Origin: Thiomicrorhabdus sp963677355
GTDB taxonomy: Bacteria > Pseudomonadota > Gammaproteobacteria > Thiomicrospirales > Thiomicrospiraceae
Assembly: GCA_963677355.2 (NCBI GenBank)
Contig: CAXXXQ010000004.1
Location: 1 to 64,000 of the forward strand
Length of the DNA: 64,000 nt
Direction of reading: 5' to 3'
Shown: positions 16,747-25,609 of the stretch, in pieces
How the letters are laid out: each line of letters opens with the position of its first letter
How positions within the stretch are numbered: position 1 is the stretch's first letter
The notes under the pieces: model-generated
The model's database searches: none
The model's input: the letters and a program-made list of their open reading frames with translations, nothing else
What the model was told of the DNA's origin: nothing
Position numbers and translations under genes: made by a program

Positions 16747-19173
16747 ATGTCTGAAGAAACGCAATACGATTCCTCCTCGATCAAGGTATTAAAAGGGCTG
16801 GATGCCGTTCGTAAACGTCCAGGTATGTATATTGGTGATACCGACGATGGTACCGGTTTACACCACATGGTCTTCGAGGTGGTCGATAACGGTATCGATG
16901 AAGCCTTAGCCGGCCACTGTGACAAGGTCGTTGTCACTATCCACACAGATGGTTCTGTCTCTGTCTCCGATAACGGTCGTGGTATTCCTGTCGGGATGCA
17001 CCCGGAAGAAGGTGTCTCAGCCGCAGAGGTCATCATGACGGTTCTGCATGCCGGTGGTAAATTCGATGACAACTCCTATAAAGTCTCCGGTGGTTTGCAC
17101 GGGGTGGGGGTTTCGGTTGTAAACGCGCTTTCTGAAAGACTCTACCTGACGATCAAACGTGAAGGCCATGTTTGGAAACAATCCTATACTCACGGCGTAC
17201 CGGATGCACCGCTGGAAGCGGTCGCAGATACCGACGAGACCGGAACCGAAATCCGCTTCCTGCCGAGCAAGGAGACCTTTACCAAGACTGAATTCGAATT
17301 CGACTACCTGTTAAAACGCCTTAGAGAACTCTCCTTCCTAAACTCCGGCGTGCATATCGAATTGGTCGATAAACGCGACGATCGCCATGAAGTCTTCGAA
17401 TTTGAAGGTGGAATCAAAGCATTCGTCGACTATATCAATACCAATAAAACGCCTATCCATGAAAAGGCGTTCTACTTCTCAACGGTGAAAGACGACATTA
17501 CCGTTGAAGTCGCCATGCAATGGTCGGAAGCCTATCAGGAATCGATTTTCTGTTTCACCAACAACATTCCGCAGCGTGACGGGGGAACTCACCTATCCGG
17601 TTTCCGTGCCGCACTAACCCGTACTTTGAACAGCTATGCCGAGTCGGAAGGGCTGAACAAGAAATATAAGATGAACGTTTCCGGTGATGACGCCCGTGAA
17701 GGTTTGGCTGCGGTAATTTCGGTTAAGGTTCCGGATCCAAAATTCTCTTCTCAGACCAAAGACAAACTGGTTTCTTCGGAAGTTAAAAGTGCGGTAGAAA
17801 CCGCCATGAACGAAAAACTGGCCGAATTCTTATTGGAAAACCCAAAAGATGCGCAATCCGTTTTCGCCAAGATCGTCGACGCAGCACGTGCTCGTGAAGC
17901 GGCGCGTAAAGCACGCGAAATGACCCGCCGTAAAGGCGCACTGGATATTGCCGGCCTGCCGGGTAAATTGGCCGACTGTCAGGAAAAAGATCCTGCGCTA
18001 TCCGAACTATACCTGGTGGAGGGTGACTCCGCAGGTGGATCGGCAAAACAAGGCCGTGACCGTAAAACACAAGCGATCCTGCCGCTGAAAGGTAAGATTC
18101 TGAACGTCGAAAAAGCGCGTTTTGACAAAATGCTTTCTTCGGCAGAAGTTGGCACCCTGATTACCGCTCTTGGCTGCGGTATCGGTGAAGATTACAACCT
18201 GGAAAAACTGCGTTACCACCGTATCATCATCATGACGGATGCCGACGTGGATGGTTCGCACATCCGTACTCTGTTATTGACCTTCTTCTATCGCCAATAT
18301 CCTGATCTGGTTCAGAACGGCTATATCTATATTGCGCAACCGCCGCTGTATAAGGTGAAGAAAGGTAAGCAAGAGACTTATCTGAAAGATGATAACGAAT
18401 TGGAAGCTTATCTGCTACAAACCGCAATTGACGGTGCTTCATTGTTTACGGCTAATGACGCTCCGGCTATTACCGGTGTTGCATTGGAAACGCTTTCCAA
18501 AGAGTATTTCAAAACCAAACATACCATTGACCGTCTGGCGCGCCGTTACAATCCGGTATTCCTCAACCTATTGGTTGACCAAGCGGAAATGACACTGGAG
18601 ATGCTCAACGACAGCAACCAACTGGAAAGCTGGATTGAAAATATCAGTGCACCGCTTAAAGCCAATGGTGAGCTGAACAAAGTTGAGTACCAACTTGGCT
18701 ATGAACCAGCCAGTGATATGAATAGCGACGCCAAGTTCCAAATTCGTTTACAACAGCGTGAACACGGTACTTTGAGTACTCAGATCTATGATGCCGAATT
18801 CTTTGAATCAAAAGACTACAGCCAAATCGTAGCCCTCGGTAAATCGCTGCAAGGCTTATTGACGGACAGCGCATTCATTCAACGCGGTGAAAAGACCCAA
18901 CCGGTCAGCAGTTTTGAACAAGCAATCGATTGGCTGTTTAGTGAAGCCAAACGCGGTCAAAACATCCAGCGCTACAAAGGTCTGGGGGAGATGAACCCGG
19001 AACAGCTATGGGAAACCACTATGAATGCGGAAGCCCGTCGTCTGCTTCAAGTCACAGTCAAGGATGCCATGATGGCAGATCAAGTTTTCACCACTTTAAT
19101 GGGTGATGAAGTAGAACCGAGACGTGATTTCATCGAATCAAACGCACTGCAAGTTGAAAACTTAGACGTCTAA
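16747..19173 (+). CDS. gyrB: DNA gyrase subunit B
   Basis: An 808-residue ATPase subunit of gyrase. The N-terminal SSIKVLKGLDAVRKRPGMYI and the GHKL ATP-binding residues (VVDNGIDEA, GRGIPVG) are intact. The TOPRIM domain shows YLVEGDSAGGSA and later IIIMTDADVDGSHIRTLLL; the tail contains QRYKGLGEMNPEQLWETTM. An insert in the C-terminal part, typical of Gram-negative GyrB, is present. The start at ATG 16747 gives MSEETQYDSSSIKVL, as in E. coli; twelve extra residues in the longer frame are rejected. It is followed by a strong terminator. Confidence 0.97.
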   Translation: MSEETQYDSSSIKVLKGLDAVRKRPGMYIGDTDDGTGLHHMVFEVVDNGIDEALAGHCDKVVVTIHTDGSVSVSDNGRGIPVGMHPEEGVSAAEVIMTVLHAGGKFDDNSYKVSGGLHGVGVSVVNALSERLYLTIKREGHVWKQSYTHGVPDAPLEAVADTDETGTEIRFLPSKETFTKTEFEFDYLLKRLRELSFLNSGVHIELVDKRDDRHEVFEFEGGIKAFVDYINTNKTPIHEKAFYFSTVKDDITVEVAMQWSEAYQESIFCFTNNIPQRDGGTHLSGFRAALTRTLNSYAESEGLNKKYKMNVSGDDAREGLAAVISVKVPDPKFSSQTKDKLVSSEVKSAVETAMNEKLAEFLLENPKDAQSVFAKIVDAARAREAARKAREMTRRKGALDIAGLPGKLADCQEKDPALSELYLVEGDSAGGSAKQGRDRKTQAILPLKGKILNVEKARFDKMLSSAEVGTLITALGCGIGEDYNLEKLRYHRIIIMTDADVDGSHIRTLLLTFFYRQYPDLVQNGYIYIAQPPLYKVKKGKQETYLKDDNELEAYLLQTAIDGASLFTANDAPAITGVALETLSKEYFKTKHTIDRLARRYNPVFLNLLVDQAEMTLEMLNDSNQLESWIENISAPLKANGELNKVEYQLGYEPASDMNSDAKFQIRLQQREHGTLSTQIYDAEFFESKDYSQIVALGKSLQGLLTDSAFIQRGEKTQPVSSFEQAIDWLFSEAKRGQNIQRYKGLGEMNPEQLWETTMNAEARRLLQVTVKDAMMADQVFTTLMGDEVEPRRDFIESNALQVENLDV

Positions 19174-19177
19174 AGTT

Positions 19178-19213
19178 GTTACGGTTTTAAACAAAGTGTC
19201 TTAAAACCGTAAC
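19178..19213 (+). terminator. gyrB terminator
   Basis: A perfect 13-bp inverted repeat (GTTACGGTTTTAA at 19178-19190 and TTAAAACCGTAAC at 19201-19213) with a 10-base loop lies four bases after the gyrB stop. A T-rich stretch follows after AGA. Confidence 0.72.
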
Positions 19214-19223
19214 AGATTTATTT

Positions 19224-19252
19224 TTGAAAAAAACCTCGTTTTAGTTTCTAAT
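19224..19252 (+). promoter_or_regulatory. Putative promoter of phosphoribulokinase gene
   Basis: TTGAAA at 19224-19229 and TCTAAT at 19247-19252 are spaced by 17 bases; each matches the sigma-70 consensus at five of six positions. It follows the gyrB terminator and leaves a leader of about 80 bases before the start at 19342. Confidence 0.55.
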
Positions 19253-19341
19253 ATGCGGCACTAGTCTAAAGCTATAAAGAATTTATAAGTAAAAACACAA
19301 GCTTACCGGCCTGGTAACTTGTTAAATTTAGGAGACAGTTT

Positions 19342-20277
19342 ATGTCAGTAGAACATCCAATTGTTACGGTTACCGGTTCATCCGGTGCGGGAACCTCTTT
19401 TGTTAAACGTGCTGTTGAAAAGATCTTTGATCGTGAAAATCTAAACGTTGCCATTATTGAAGGTGACAGCTATCACAAATACAGCCGCGTTGAAATGCGT
19501 GAAAAAGTAGCGGAATCAAAAGCAAATGGTGGTCCCGTTCTAACTCACTTCTCCGAACAAGCAAACCTATTCAATGAACTAGAAGCGCTTTTCAAAGAGT
19601 ATAAAGAAACCGCTACCGGAAAACGTCGTTACTACATTCACAGCGACGAAGAGGCTGCTGAACACAACGCTCGTCTAGGAACTGACCTAAGCCCTGGTGA
19701 ATTCACGCCATGGGAACCAATTCCGGAAGGAACGGATGTCCTATTCTACGAAGGTCTTCACGGTATGGTTAAACGTAAAGATCACGGTCCAGAAGAAGGC
19801 ATGCACGATGTATCTCAATATGTTGATCTAGGGATCGGTGTTGCACCGTCTATCAACATCGAGTGGATGCAGAAAATCTATCGCGATACTTCTGAACGTC
19901 CATATTCTGTCGAACAGGTTCGTGACGTGATCCTTGAACGTATGCCGGACTATATCGAAACCATCGTTCCTCAGTTCCACCGTACTCACATCAACTTCCA
20001 CCGTGTACCGTTGATTGATACGTCTGATCCGTTCTCAACTATCTCTGAAGATGCTCCGATGGGACCTGCTCCGGAAGATTCACTAATCATCTGTCACGTT
20101 CGTCACCAAGACATCAATCTTGAAGAGATCAAGGGAAAAATCCCGGGGGCTTTCTTGCAGAATGCGGAAACACTGGTTTGTGGTGGTGAGCACATGGTTC
20201 AGGCAATGGATCTTATGATGTCTCCAATCATTCACAACTTGATTGAGAAAAAACGTGCAGCAATGGCCAATGCTTAA
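19342..20277 (+). CDS. prk: Phosphoribulokinase
   Basis: A 311-residue class I (proteobacterial) phosphoribulokinase, which phosphorylates ribulose 5-phosphate to ribulose 1,5-bisphosphate for RuBisCO. The P-loop GSSGAGTS is at residues 12-19; downstream blocks such as EGDSYHKYSR, HFSEQANLF and FYEGLHGMV (catalytic and substrate-binding loops) are intact. It is the best marker of autotrophic CO2 fixation in this window. The SD (AGGAGAC) is strong. It is monocistronic, flanked by terminators, and no other Calvin cycle gene is nearby. Codon use in this gene is notably biased, as expected of a highly expressed enzyme. Confidence 0.97.
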   Translation: MSVEHPIVTVTGSSGAGTSFVKRAVEKIFDRENLNVAIIEGDSYHKYSRVEMREKVAESKANGGPVLTHFSEQANLFNELEALFKEYKETATGKRRYYIHSDEEAAEHNARLGTDLSPGEFTPWEPIPEGTDVLFYEGLHGMVKRKDHGPEEGMHDVSQYVDLGIGVAPSINIEWMQKIYRDTSERPYSVEQVRDVILERMPDYIETIVPQFHRTHINFHRVPLIDTSDPFSTISEDAPMGPAPEDSLIICHVRHQDINLEEIKGKIPGAFLQNAETLVCGGEHMVQAMDLMMSPIIHNLIEKKRAAMANA

Positions 20278-20302
20278 TTAGCCAAACGCTAAAACACGCA
20301 AC

Positions 20303-20332
20303 AAAAAAACCCGCTTTATGCGGGTTTTTTTA
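20303..20332 (+). terminator. Terminator of phosphoribulokinase gene
   Basis: CCCGC and GCGGG form a stem extended by A/T pairs, with loop TTTAT, and are followed by seven T. It lies about 25 bases after the stop. Confidence 0.92.
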
Positions 20333-20360
20333 TATCCTCAAATAAGCAAATAATCCATTA

Positions 20361-22244
20361 TTAACGGACTATCGCCTGCACCAGTTCCAACTGAATCGGT
20401 TGCCCGATCTGATTTTCAATCTTTGATTTGATTCGACTTACCTGCTGGCTGCTCAATGGCTCGTCGACCAACGCTTTGGCCGAAATTGAGACCGGCTTGC
20501 CGCTGCGCATTTTAACGTCCTTCAAGATCACCGATTCATTTTGCCAACCTTCCAATTGGTGGATAATCGCCTGCTCCTTAACCATCGTATTGAATGAAAT
20601 GTACAACGGAACGGAGACTGCAAGTACGATCGGCAAAATCAACAATAGGCCTTTTTTTGCTAGATGAAACGGGCTGTATCCCATCACCAAAAAGGCGGCT
20701 GAAGCAGCCAAGACCATGCCGACCAGGTTGGTTAAAAACAGTAAAAAGGCTCCAAAAAATACCGACCAGTCCCACCAACCGATACCGATAGCAGAAACCG
20801 CCAGGGGTGGAACCAAGGCCACCGCGATGGCCACCCCGGCCAAACTTTTTGCCACCTCGGCACGAGCACTGGCATAAGCTCCGGCTATTCCGGCAAAAAT
20901 TGCGACTCCTAAATCCAACAAAGTTGGCGTTAAGCGTGCCGAAATTTCGGCATTCGGATTATTTAAAGGGGTCATTACGGTTGCAAGCACTCCCAAAAAC
21001 AATGTGATGAAGATACCCACCAGCAGAGTTCTGGCACTGCTGACCAATAATTCGCTGTTTTGCCGCAGAACCCCCATGGACAGGGAAATAATAGGCGACA
21101 TCATCGGAGCCAAAATCATCGCACCGATAATGACCGGAGACGAGTTGGCAAACAAACCGATGGTGGCCAACACAGTCGCTAACACCATCAAGACCACAAA
21201 CGATTCGGAAAGCTGAGCATTATCCTTCAGTGAAACAAAAGTTTCTTTCACCTCTTCCTGATCGACATGATAAATCCATGGCAAGTGACGGCCGCATAAC
21301 TCGTTTACAGCCTGCCCTTTCGGTAGCTTAGCCGTCTTAATCGATTCCTTTTCCTCACTTTCCGTAATCTTTTCAGGCATCTTGGAAGTAAGTAAATTCA
21401 GTGCGTTAGCCTCAACCTTGACTTCCAATGTTTCGGCATTGTGAACGTTTCCGTCCAACGTATATTGCAAACTATCTTGGTCAGACAGAATTAAACCGTT
21501 GGTTCTAATATAACCGGCATAATCCGGCAAAGCCGTGACTTTGCTTTTAGTGACTTTACTTTTATTAGGTAACACTCGGGTAATAAAATAATTCAGCACC
21601 TGAGTCATACTTCGCGGCGCCAAAATCACGGCATGTAGGGAAGCTTCGTCTTTATCGGTTTCCCCAACAACGCGACGGGTAAAGCTGCTGGCTCCGGGAC
21701 GATATACCATGGCTACCCCCATTGCCGCGGTCTGTATTTGTACCTCTTTAGCCGTTATTAAGGTAAAACGCTGTAAAGAAGCTTTGCGGATATTAAAAGC
21801 TAGGATCAAAAGATTAACGAATTTACTGAAGATATTTTCGTCCGCTTTTGCCGCCGGCGTCATAATGGACTCATCGCCAATCATCACCGAATTCAAAACC
21901 GGTTTACCATTACATAACATCAAGTCGGCGCTAACGGCTTCCTGTTGCTGCAGAATATCATCCAAAGAGGCTTGTAAATCCTGTTCAATCAAGAAATTAC
22001 GATAAAAACGATTCATCCCGGGATGGGCGAGAAAACCGATGGCCCAATTACGCTCAACCGCCATCGGCAACAATGTATAAAAGGCCTCGTCGCCAACCCA
22101 GGTCAGCACCTTTTCAGACTCTACTTGAGAGACATCAAAATCATCGCTAAACGGAATAAAAACACAGTCCAACTCCTCTAGAATTGGCTTAACTTCACTT
22201 TCAAACTGGTCAATTAAGGTTTCGTCATAAATAAGGCTATACAC
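20361..22244 (-). CDS. DUF389 domain membrane protein
   Basis: A 627-residue protein of unknown function. The N-terminal half (to about residue 320) is soluble, with a mixed alpha/beta composition. The C-terminal half (about 340-580) carries six or so membrane segments with the DUF389 hallmark SSPVIIGAMILAPMMSPIIS near 367-386. Residues 595-627 form a short soluble tail. DUF389 proteins occur widely in bacteria, and no biochemical role is established. It converges on the phosphoribulokinase gene. Confidence 0.85.
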   Translation of the reverse strand: MYSLIYDETLIDQFESEVKPILEELDCVFIPFSDDFDVSQVESEKVLTWVGDEAFYTLLPMAVERNWAIGFLAHPGMNRFYRNFLIEQDLQASLDDILQQQEAVSADLMLCNGKPVLNSVMIGDESIMTPAAKADENIFSKFVNLLILAFNIRKASLQRFTLITAKEVQIQTAAMGVAMVYRPGASSFTRRVVGETDKDEASLHAVILAPRSMTQVLNYFITRVLPNKSKVTKSKVTALPDYAGYIRTNGLILSDQDSLQYTLDGNVHNAETLEVKVEANALNLLTSKMPEKITESEEKESIKTAKLPKGQAVNELCGRHLPWIYHVDQEEVKETFVSLKDNAQLSESFVVLMVLATVLATIGLFANSSPVIIGAMILAPMMSPIISLSMGVLRQNSELLVSSARTLLVGIFITLFLGVLATVMTPLNNPNAEISARLTPTLLDLGVAIFAGIAGAYASARAEVAKSLAGVAIAVALVPPLAVSAIGIGWWDWSVFFGAFLLFLTNLVGMVLAASAAFLVMGYSPFHLAKKGLLLILPIVLAVSVPLYISFNTMVKEQAIIHQLEGWQNESVILKDVKMRSGKPVSISAKALVDEPLSSQQVSRIKSKIENQIGQPIQLELVQAIVR

Positions 22245-22359
22245 AGTTTCATTCCCAACGATTTATTACCGGAACAGTTTACAACAAAGCTTTAAGATAG
22301 AAATTCATTTCCGTCTGAACCGTCTAATGATAAATCTTATCCCATCCACAATGGGGCAC

Positions 22360-22383
22360 AAAAAAAGCCCTATAAAGGGCTTT
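22360..22383 (-). terminator. Terminator of beta-barrel gene
   Basis: On the minus strand AAAGCCC pairs with GGGCTTT across a 6-base loop and runs into seven T. It lies 30 bases past the stop of the gene at 22414. Confidence 0.9.
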
Positions 22384-22413
22384 AAATTTACGAGAGCAAT
22401 TGGGTGCGTTTGC

Positions 22414-23106
22414 TTAAAAACGGTAAGTAACACCTGCTTGCAGAAGCGGTAAGAACTTGTAATCAGCCACATCATCCTCGAGATTTTTCTCTTCTCGACG
22501 AATATCATCGGCAATTTCATTCGACACACTATAGGTGGTGGTTCCGTCACTCACTCTACCGGTCCCGTTCAGCGAAACATCAGCCGCTCCGGTGAAATAT
22601 GCACCGATTTCCACCAAAAAGCCAAGACCTTTAGCTGGCGAATGACCCCAACCTAAACTCAGAGTAGGTGCGTTATCCCAATCCAGCTTACCTGCCAAAT
22701 TCACCGTACCATCAGCAGTATATTTAGTGTCACCAATGGTTAACTCTTCATCTCTTCTAACCGTAGCATCAGCATCGATGGCAAAGTTATTCACTGCATA
22801 ACCTGCCGACATGAAGAACCCATTTTGAAAAGGGTGATAATCCAAAGCTAGACGATGGATTCCGCCATCGGCAGTGACATCATAGGTAATATCGGTAGTC
22901 GTATCATCTTCGGATAAATTCATTCCGCCCGAGATGGCACCACGCACTTGCACCGACTGGCTAATCGGGTAAGTAATTTCCAGTGTCGGACCCGAGAAAG
23001 CACCATAGTTAAAACCAAGACCTATATTTTCAGCAGAGGAGGCTTGTACAGAAAAAGGGGAGATTATTGCCGCTGTTGTGGCAATCAATAGACCTTTACG
23101 CATCAT
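22414..23106 (-). CDS. Outer-membrane beta-barrel protein
   Basis: A 230-residue exported protein. The signal peptide (residues 1-22, ending VQA-SS) is followed by alternating polar/hydrophobic strands with many aromatic residues, for example IGLGFNYGAFSGPTLEITYP. It ends GVTYRF, the terminal phenylalanine used for BAM recognition. An acidic, charged insert (DDIRREEKNLEDDVADYK) sits just before the last strand. This architecture resembles small 8- to 10-strand barrels. No specific family was recognised. Confidence 0.75.
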   Translation of the reverse strand: MMRKGLLIATTAAIISPFSVQASSAENIGLGFNYGAFSGPTLEITYPISQSVQVRGAISGGMNLSEDDTTTDITYDVTADGGIHRLALDYHPFQNGFFMSAGYAVNNFAIDADATVRRDEELTIGDTKYTADGTVNLAGKLDWDNAPTLSLGWGHSPAKGLGFLVEIGAYFTGAADVSLNGTGRVSDGTTTYSVSNEIADDIRREEKNLEDDVADYKFLPLLQAGVTYRF

Positions 23107-23167
23107 TTATTCCTTTAAGATTCACCATTAAAATTTTTACCTTTAGCGTTAAGCAACGACTGCGCCA

Positions 23168-23536
23168 TCACAACCCCAATTTATCAATTTTACGCCGATC
23201 TCGTTTAGTGGGGCGACCAGCGCCTTTTCCCCGGTAGCCGACCAACGCCATATCGGCGGTCGGTTTACGTTGATTAAGTATTTCCTGATCAATCTGATAA
23301 AGCGTTTGCGCCTGTTCTGCATTACCGCGTTTATCGCTTAATTCCAGAACAGTGATCTCAACTTGTCGATGCGCCTGGGTGATCTTCAACTTGTCACCAA
23401 CCGACAGTGTCTTGCTCGGCTTGGGTTTAAAACCGTTCAACTCGACTTTGCCGCCTTTAATCGCATCCAGAGCAACCCCACGCGTTTTAAAAAAACGTGC
23501 CGCCCACAACCATTTATCGACCCGAAGTTTGTCCAT
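23168..23536 (-). CDS. hslR: Ribosome-associated heat shock protein Hsp15
   Basis: A 122-residue basic S4-domain protein. Residues 1-60 contain the S4 RNA-binding fold (LRVDKWLWAARFFKTRG, then GGKVELNG and KPSKTLSVGD). The C-terminus is lysine- and arginine-rich, ending KRDRRKIDKLGL. Hsp15 binds free 50S subunits that carry a stalled nascent chain after heat stress. It starts 3 bases after the hemF stop and is probably cotranscribed with it. Confidence 0.9.
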   Translation of the reverse strand: MDKLRVDKWLWAARFFKTRGVALDAIKGGKVELNGFKPKPSKTLSVGDKLKITQAHRQVEITVLELSDKRGNAEQAQTLYQIDQEILNQRKPTADMALVGYRGKGAGRPTKRDRRKIDKLGL

Positions 23537-23539
23537 GAT

Positions 23540-24496
23540 TTAGGCTAATTCCGTCAACCAATCTTTCGGGGTCAGGTAGCCGTATATTTGTGCTTCTTCA
23601 CTACCCTCTTCAGGATGATAGTCATATTTCCAAGTTGCCATCGGAGGCATCGACATCAAGATTGATTCGGTGCGCCCCCCGGTCTGCAAGCCAAAGATGG
23701 TGCCGCGATCAAACGCTAGGTTAAACTCGGCATAACGTCCGCGACGATATAATTGGAATTCCTTCTGGCGCTCGCCGTACTCCATCTCTTTACGTCGTGC
23801 TACTATCGGGCGATAGGCTTCAATATAGTGATTGCCGACCGATTGCATGAAAGCAAAACATTTGTCGAAATCCCAGCCGAAGGTGTCTTCGTTCAAGTCA
23901 TCATAGAACAAACCGCCGACACCGCGGGTTTCGTCACGATGCTTCAAATAGAAGTATTCATCGCACCACTTTTTATATTTCGGATAGACCTCTTCACCAA
24001 ACGGCTCACAGGCCGACTTGGACTGCAGATGCCAATGAATAACATCGGTATCAAAAGGATAATATGGAGTTAAATCAAAACCGCCGCCAAACCACCAAAC
24101 CGGCTGCTCACCCTCTTTTTCGGCCACAAACAGGCGGACATTGGCATGCGAGGTCGGAATATAGGGGTTTCTAGGATGAATGACTAAGGAAACGCCTAAA
24201 GCCTGAAAAGAGCGTCCGGCAAGTTCCGGTCGGTGTGCCGTTGCCGAGGGAGGTAATTTTTTGCCTTTTACATGGGAAAAATTAACCCCACCTTTCTCAA
24301 TCACATCACCCTCTTCCATCACTCGAGTACGACCGCCACCGGTCAATCCCATGACCCCTTCTTCACCTTCGCGTTCCCACTCGTCAATAATGAAATCTTT
24401 GGAACCGTCTTCTTCGGCCAACTGTCGGCAAATATCGTCCTGCAAACTCAGCAAATACTCTTTCACCGCTTGAATATTGATAGTAGTTTCTGACAT
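23540..24496 (-). CDS. hemF: Oxygen-dependent coproporphyrinogen III oxidase
   Basis: A 318-residue enzyme of haem synthesis that oxidatively decarboxylates coproporphyrinogen III to protoporphyrinogen IX using O2. Conserved blocks include HPRNPYIPTSHANVR, WWFGGGFDLTPYY, RGRYAEFNLAFDRGT and GRTESILMSMPP. It is slightly longer than the E. coli enzyme because of a variable charged segment near the N-terminus. Use of the aerobic enzyme fits an aerobic lifestyle. It is divergent from the LysR gene. Confidence 0.97.
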   Translation of the reverse strand: MSETTINIQAVKEYLLSLQDDICRQLAEEDGSKDFIIDEWEREGEEGVMGLTGGGRTRVMEEGDVIEKGGVNFSHVKGKKLPPSATAHRPELAGRSFQALGVSLVIHPRNPYIPTSHANVRLFVAEKEGEQPVWWFGGGFDLTPYYPFDTDVIHWHLQSKSACEPFGEEVYPKYKKWCDEYFYLKHRDETRGVGGLFYDDLNEDTFGWDFDKCFAFMQSVGNHYIEAYRPIVARRKEMEYGERQKEFQLYRRGRYAEFNLAFDRGTIFGLQTGGRTESILMSMPPMATWKYDYHPEEGSEEAQIYGYLTPKDWLTELA

Positions 24497-24591
24497 GATT
24501 ATTCCTTAAAACAATAGTAAGCGCTATTCTAGACTGTTAAGCCATTATTGCCTAGTGGCAAACCGTTTTACCGCCAGCACAAGGAGAGCCG

Positions 24592-25494
24592 ATGGGTTCG
24601 AAAATGGATTTGAATCAAACGCTCTATTTCGTAGCCGTTGTCGAATATGGCAGTTTTACTAAAGCAGCCGAACACTTGAATATTCCCAAATCGACTTTAA
24701 GCCGCAATATTCAGGCTCTGGAATCCAACTTAAACTTACGACTGTTAAACCGTTCGACCCGTAAACTCAGCCTGACCAAAGCCGGCGAAACCTATTTCAA
24801 CAGCTGTCTACCGATGATTCAGGGTCTACAGAAGGCACAAGGGCAAATTCTGGATTATCAGCAAGACATACAGGGGCAACTCAAGGTCACCATGCCCACC
24901 GAAGTCGGCATGAGTTTTTTAGCCGATATCCTCCCCGAATTCATGCTTCGCTATCCCAAAATCAAACTGGAAATCGATTTCAGCACCCAAAACCACAATT
25001 TGATTGCCGCCGGCTTTGATTTAGCGATACGCATCAACAACCAACAACTGGAGGACTCCAGTTATATAGCCAAACGCATCGCCAGTCCCAGCCTCGGCTT
25101 GTATGCCAGCCCCAGTTATCTGCAAAAACATCGGCCAATCCACAAATTAGAAGATTTAAACGAACATACCCATATTCTGGTTACGGCCACTAAAGGCGTG
25201 CTCAAGATTGAAAATCAGCAACCTTTCCTCAGAGAGCGTTTTCAACTCACCAGTAATAGCATGGCTTTTAATAAAACCCTGAGCATGCAAGGTATGGGAA
25301 TTGTTCTCCTGCCTAAAATTTTATGTCAGCATGAGGTAGAAACCCGGGCACTTATTCAGCTATTACCGAACTTGGCGATTGAACGACCGATTATGTACGC
25401 CATCTATCCAAGCCGCAAACACCCGAGTAAGGCATTGAAAACTTTCATTGAATTTATCGAAAACAAACTTAAACGTTTCGAAAAACTGCTTTAA
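24592..25494 (+). CDS. LysR-family transcriptional regulator
   Basis: A 300-residue regulator with an N-terminal winged helix (about residues 5-64, including GSFTKAAEHLNIPKSTLSRN) and a C-terminal periplasmic-binding-like effector domain (about 92-295). The start at ATG 24592 follows AGGAGAG; an internal ATG at 24604 (MDLNQTLYF) is possible. It is encoded 100 bases upstream of an RND exporter on the same strand, so it may control the exporter operon; LysR regulators often act on the adjacent gene. An imperfect palindrome, GTTCCATTTATGAAAC, in the gap could be a target, but this is weak. Confidence 0.9.
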   Translation: MGSKMDLNQTLYFVAVVEYGSFTKAAEHLNIPKSTLSRNIQALESNLNLRLLNRSTRKLSLTKAGETYFNSCLPMIQGLQKAQGQILDYQQDIQGQLKVTMPTEVGMSFLADILPEFMLRYPKIKLEIDFSTQNHNLIAAGFDLAIRINNQQLEDSSYIAKRIASPSLGLYASPSYLQKHRPIHKLEDLNEHTHILVTATKGVLKIENQQPFLRERFQLTSNSMAFNKTLSMQGMGIVLLPKILCQHEVETRALIQLLPNLAIERPIMYAIYPSRKHPSKALKTFIEFIENKLKRFEKLL

Positions 25495-25609
25495 ACCCAT
25501 AAACTGTTCCATTTATGAAACACTGTTTTGAAAATAAGCTGTTTTATTCACCGTAACATTACGTACAATAACGAAATCCTCCAAATTTTCTAAGGATTTG
25601 TTCGCCCAC

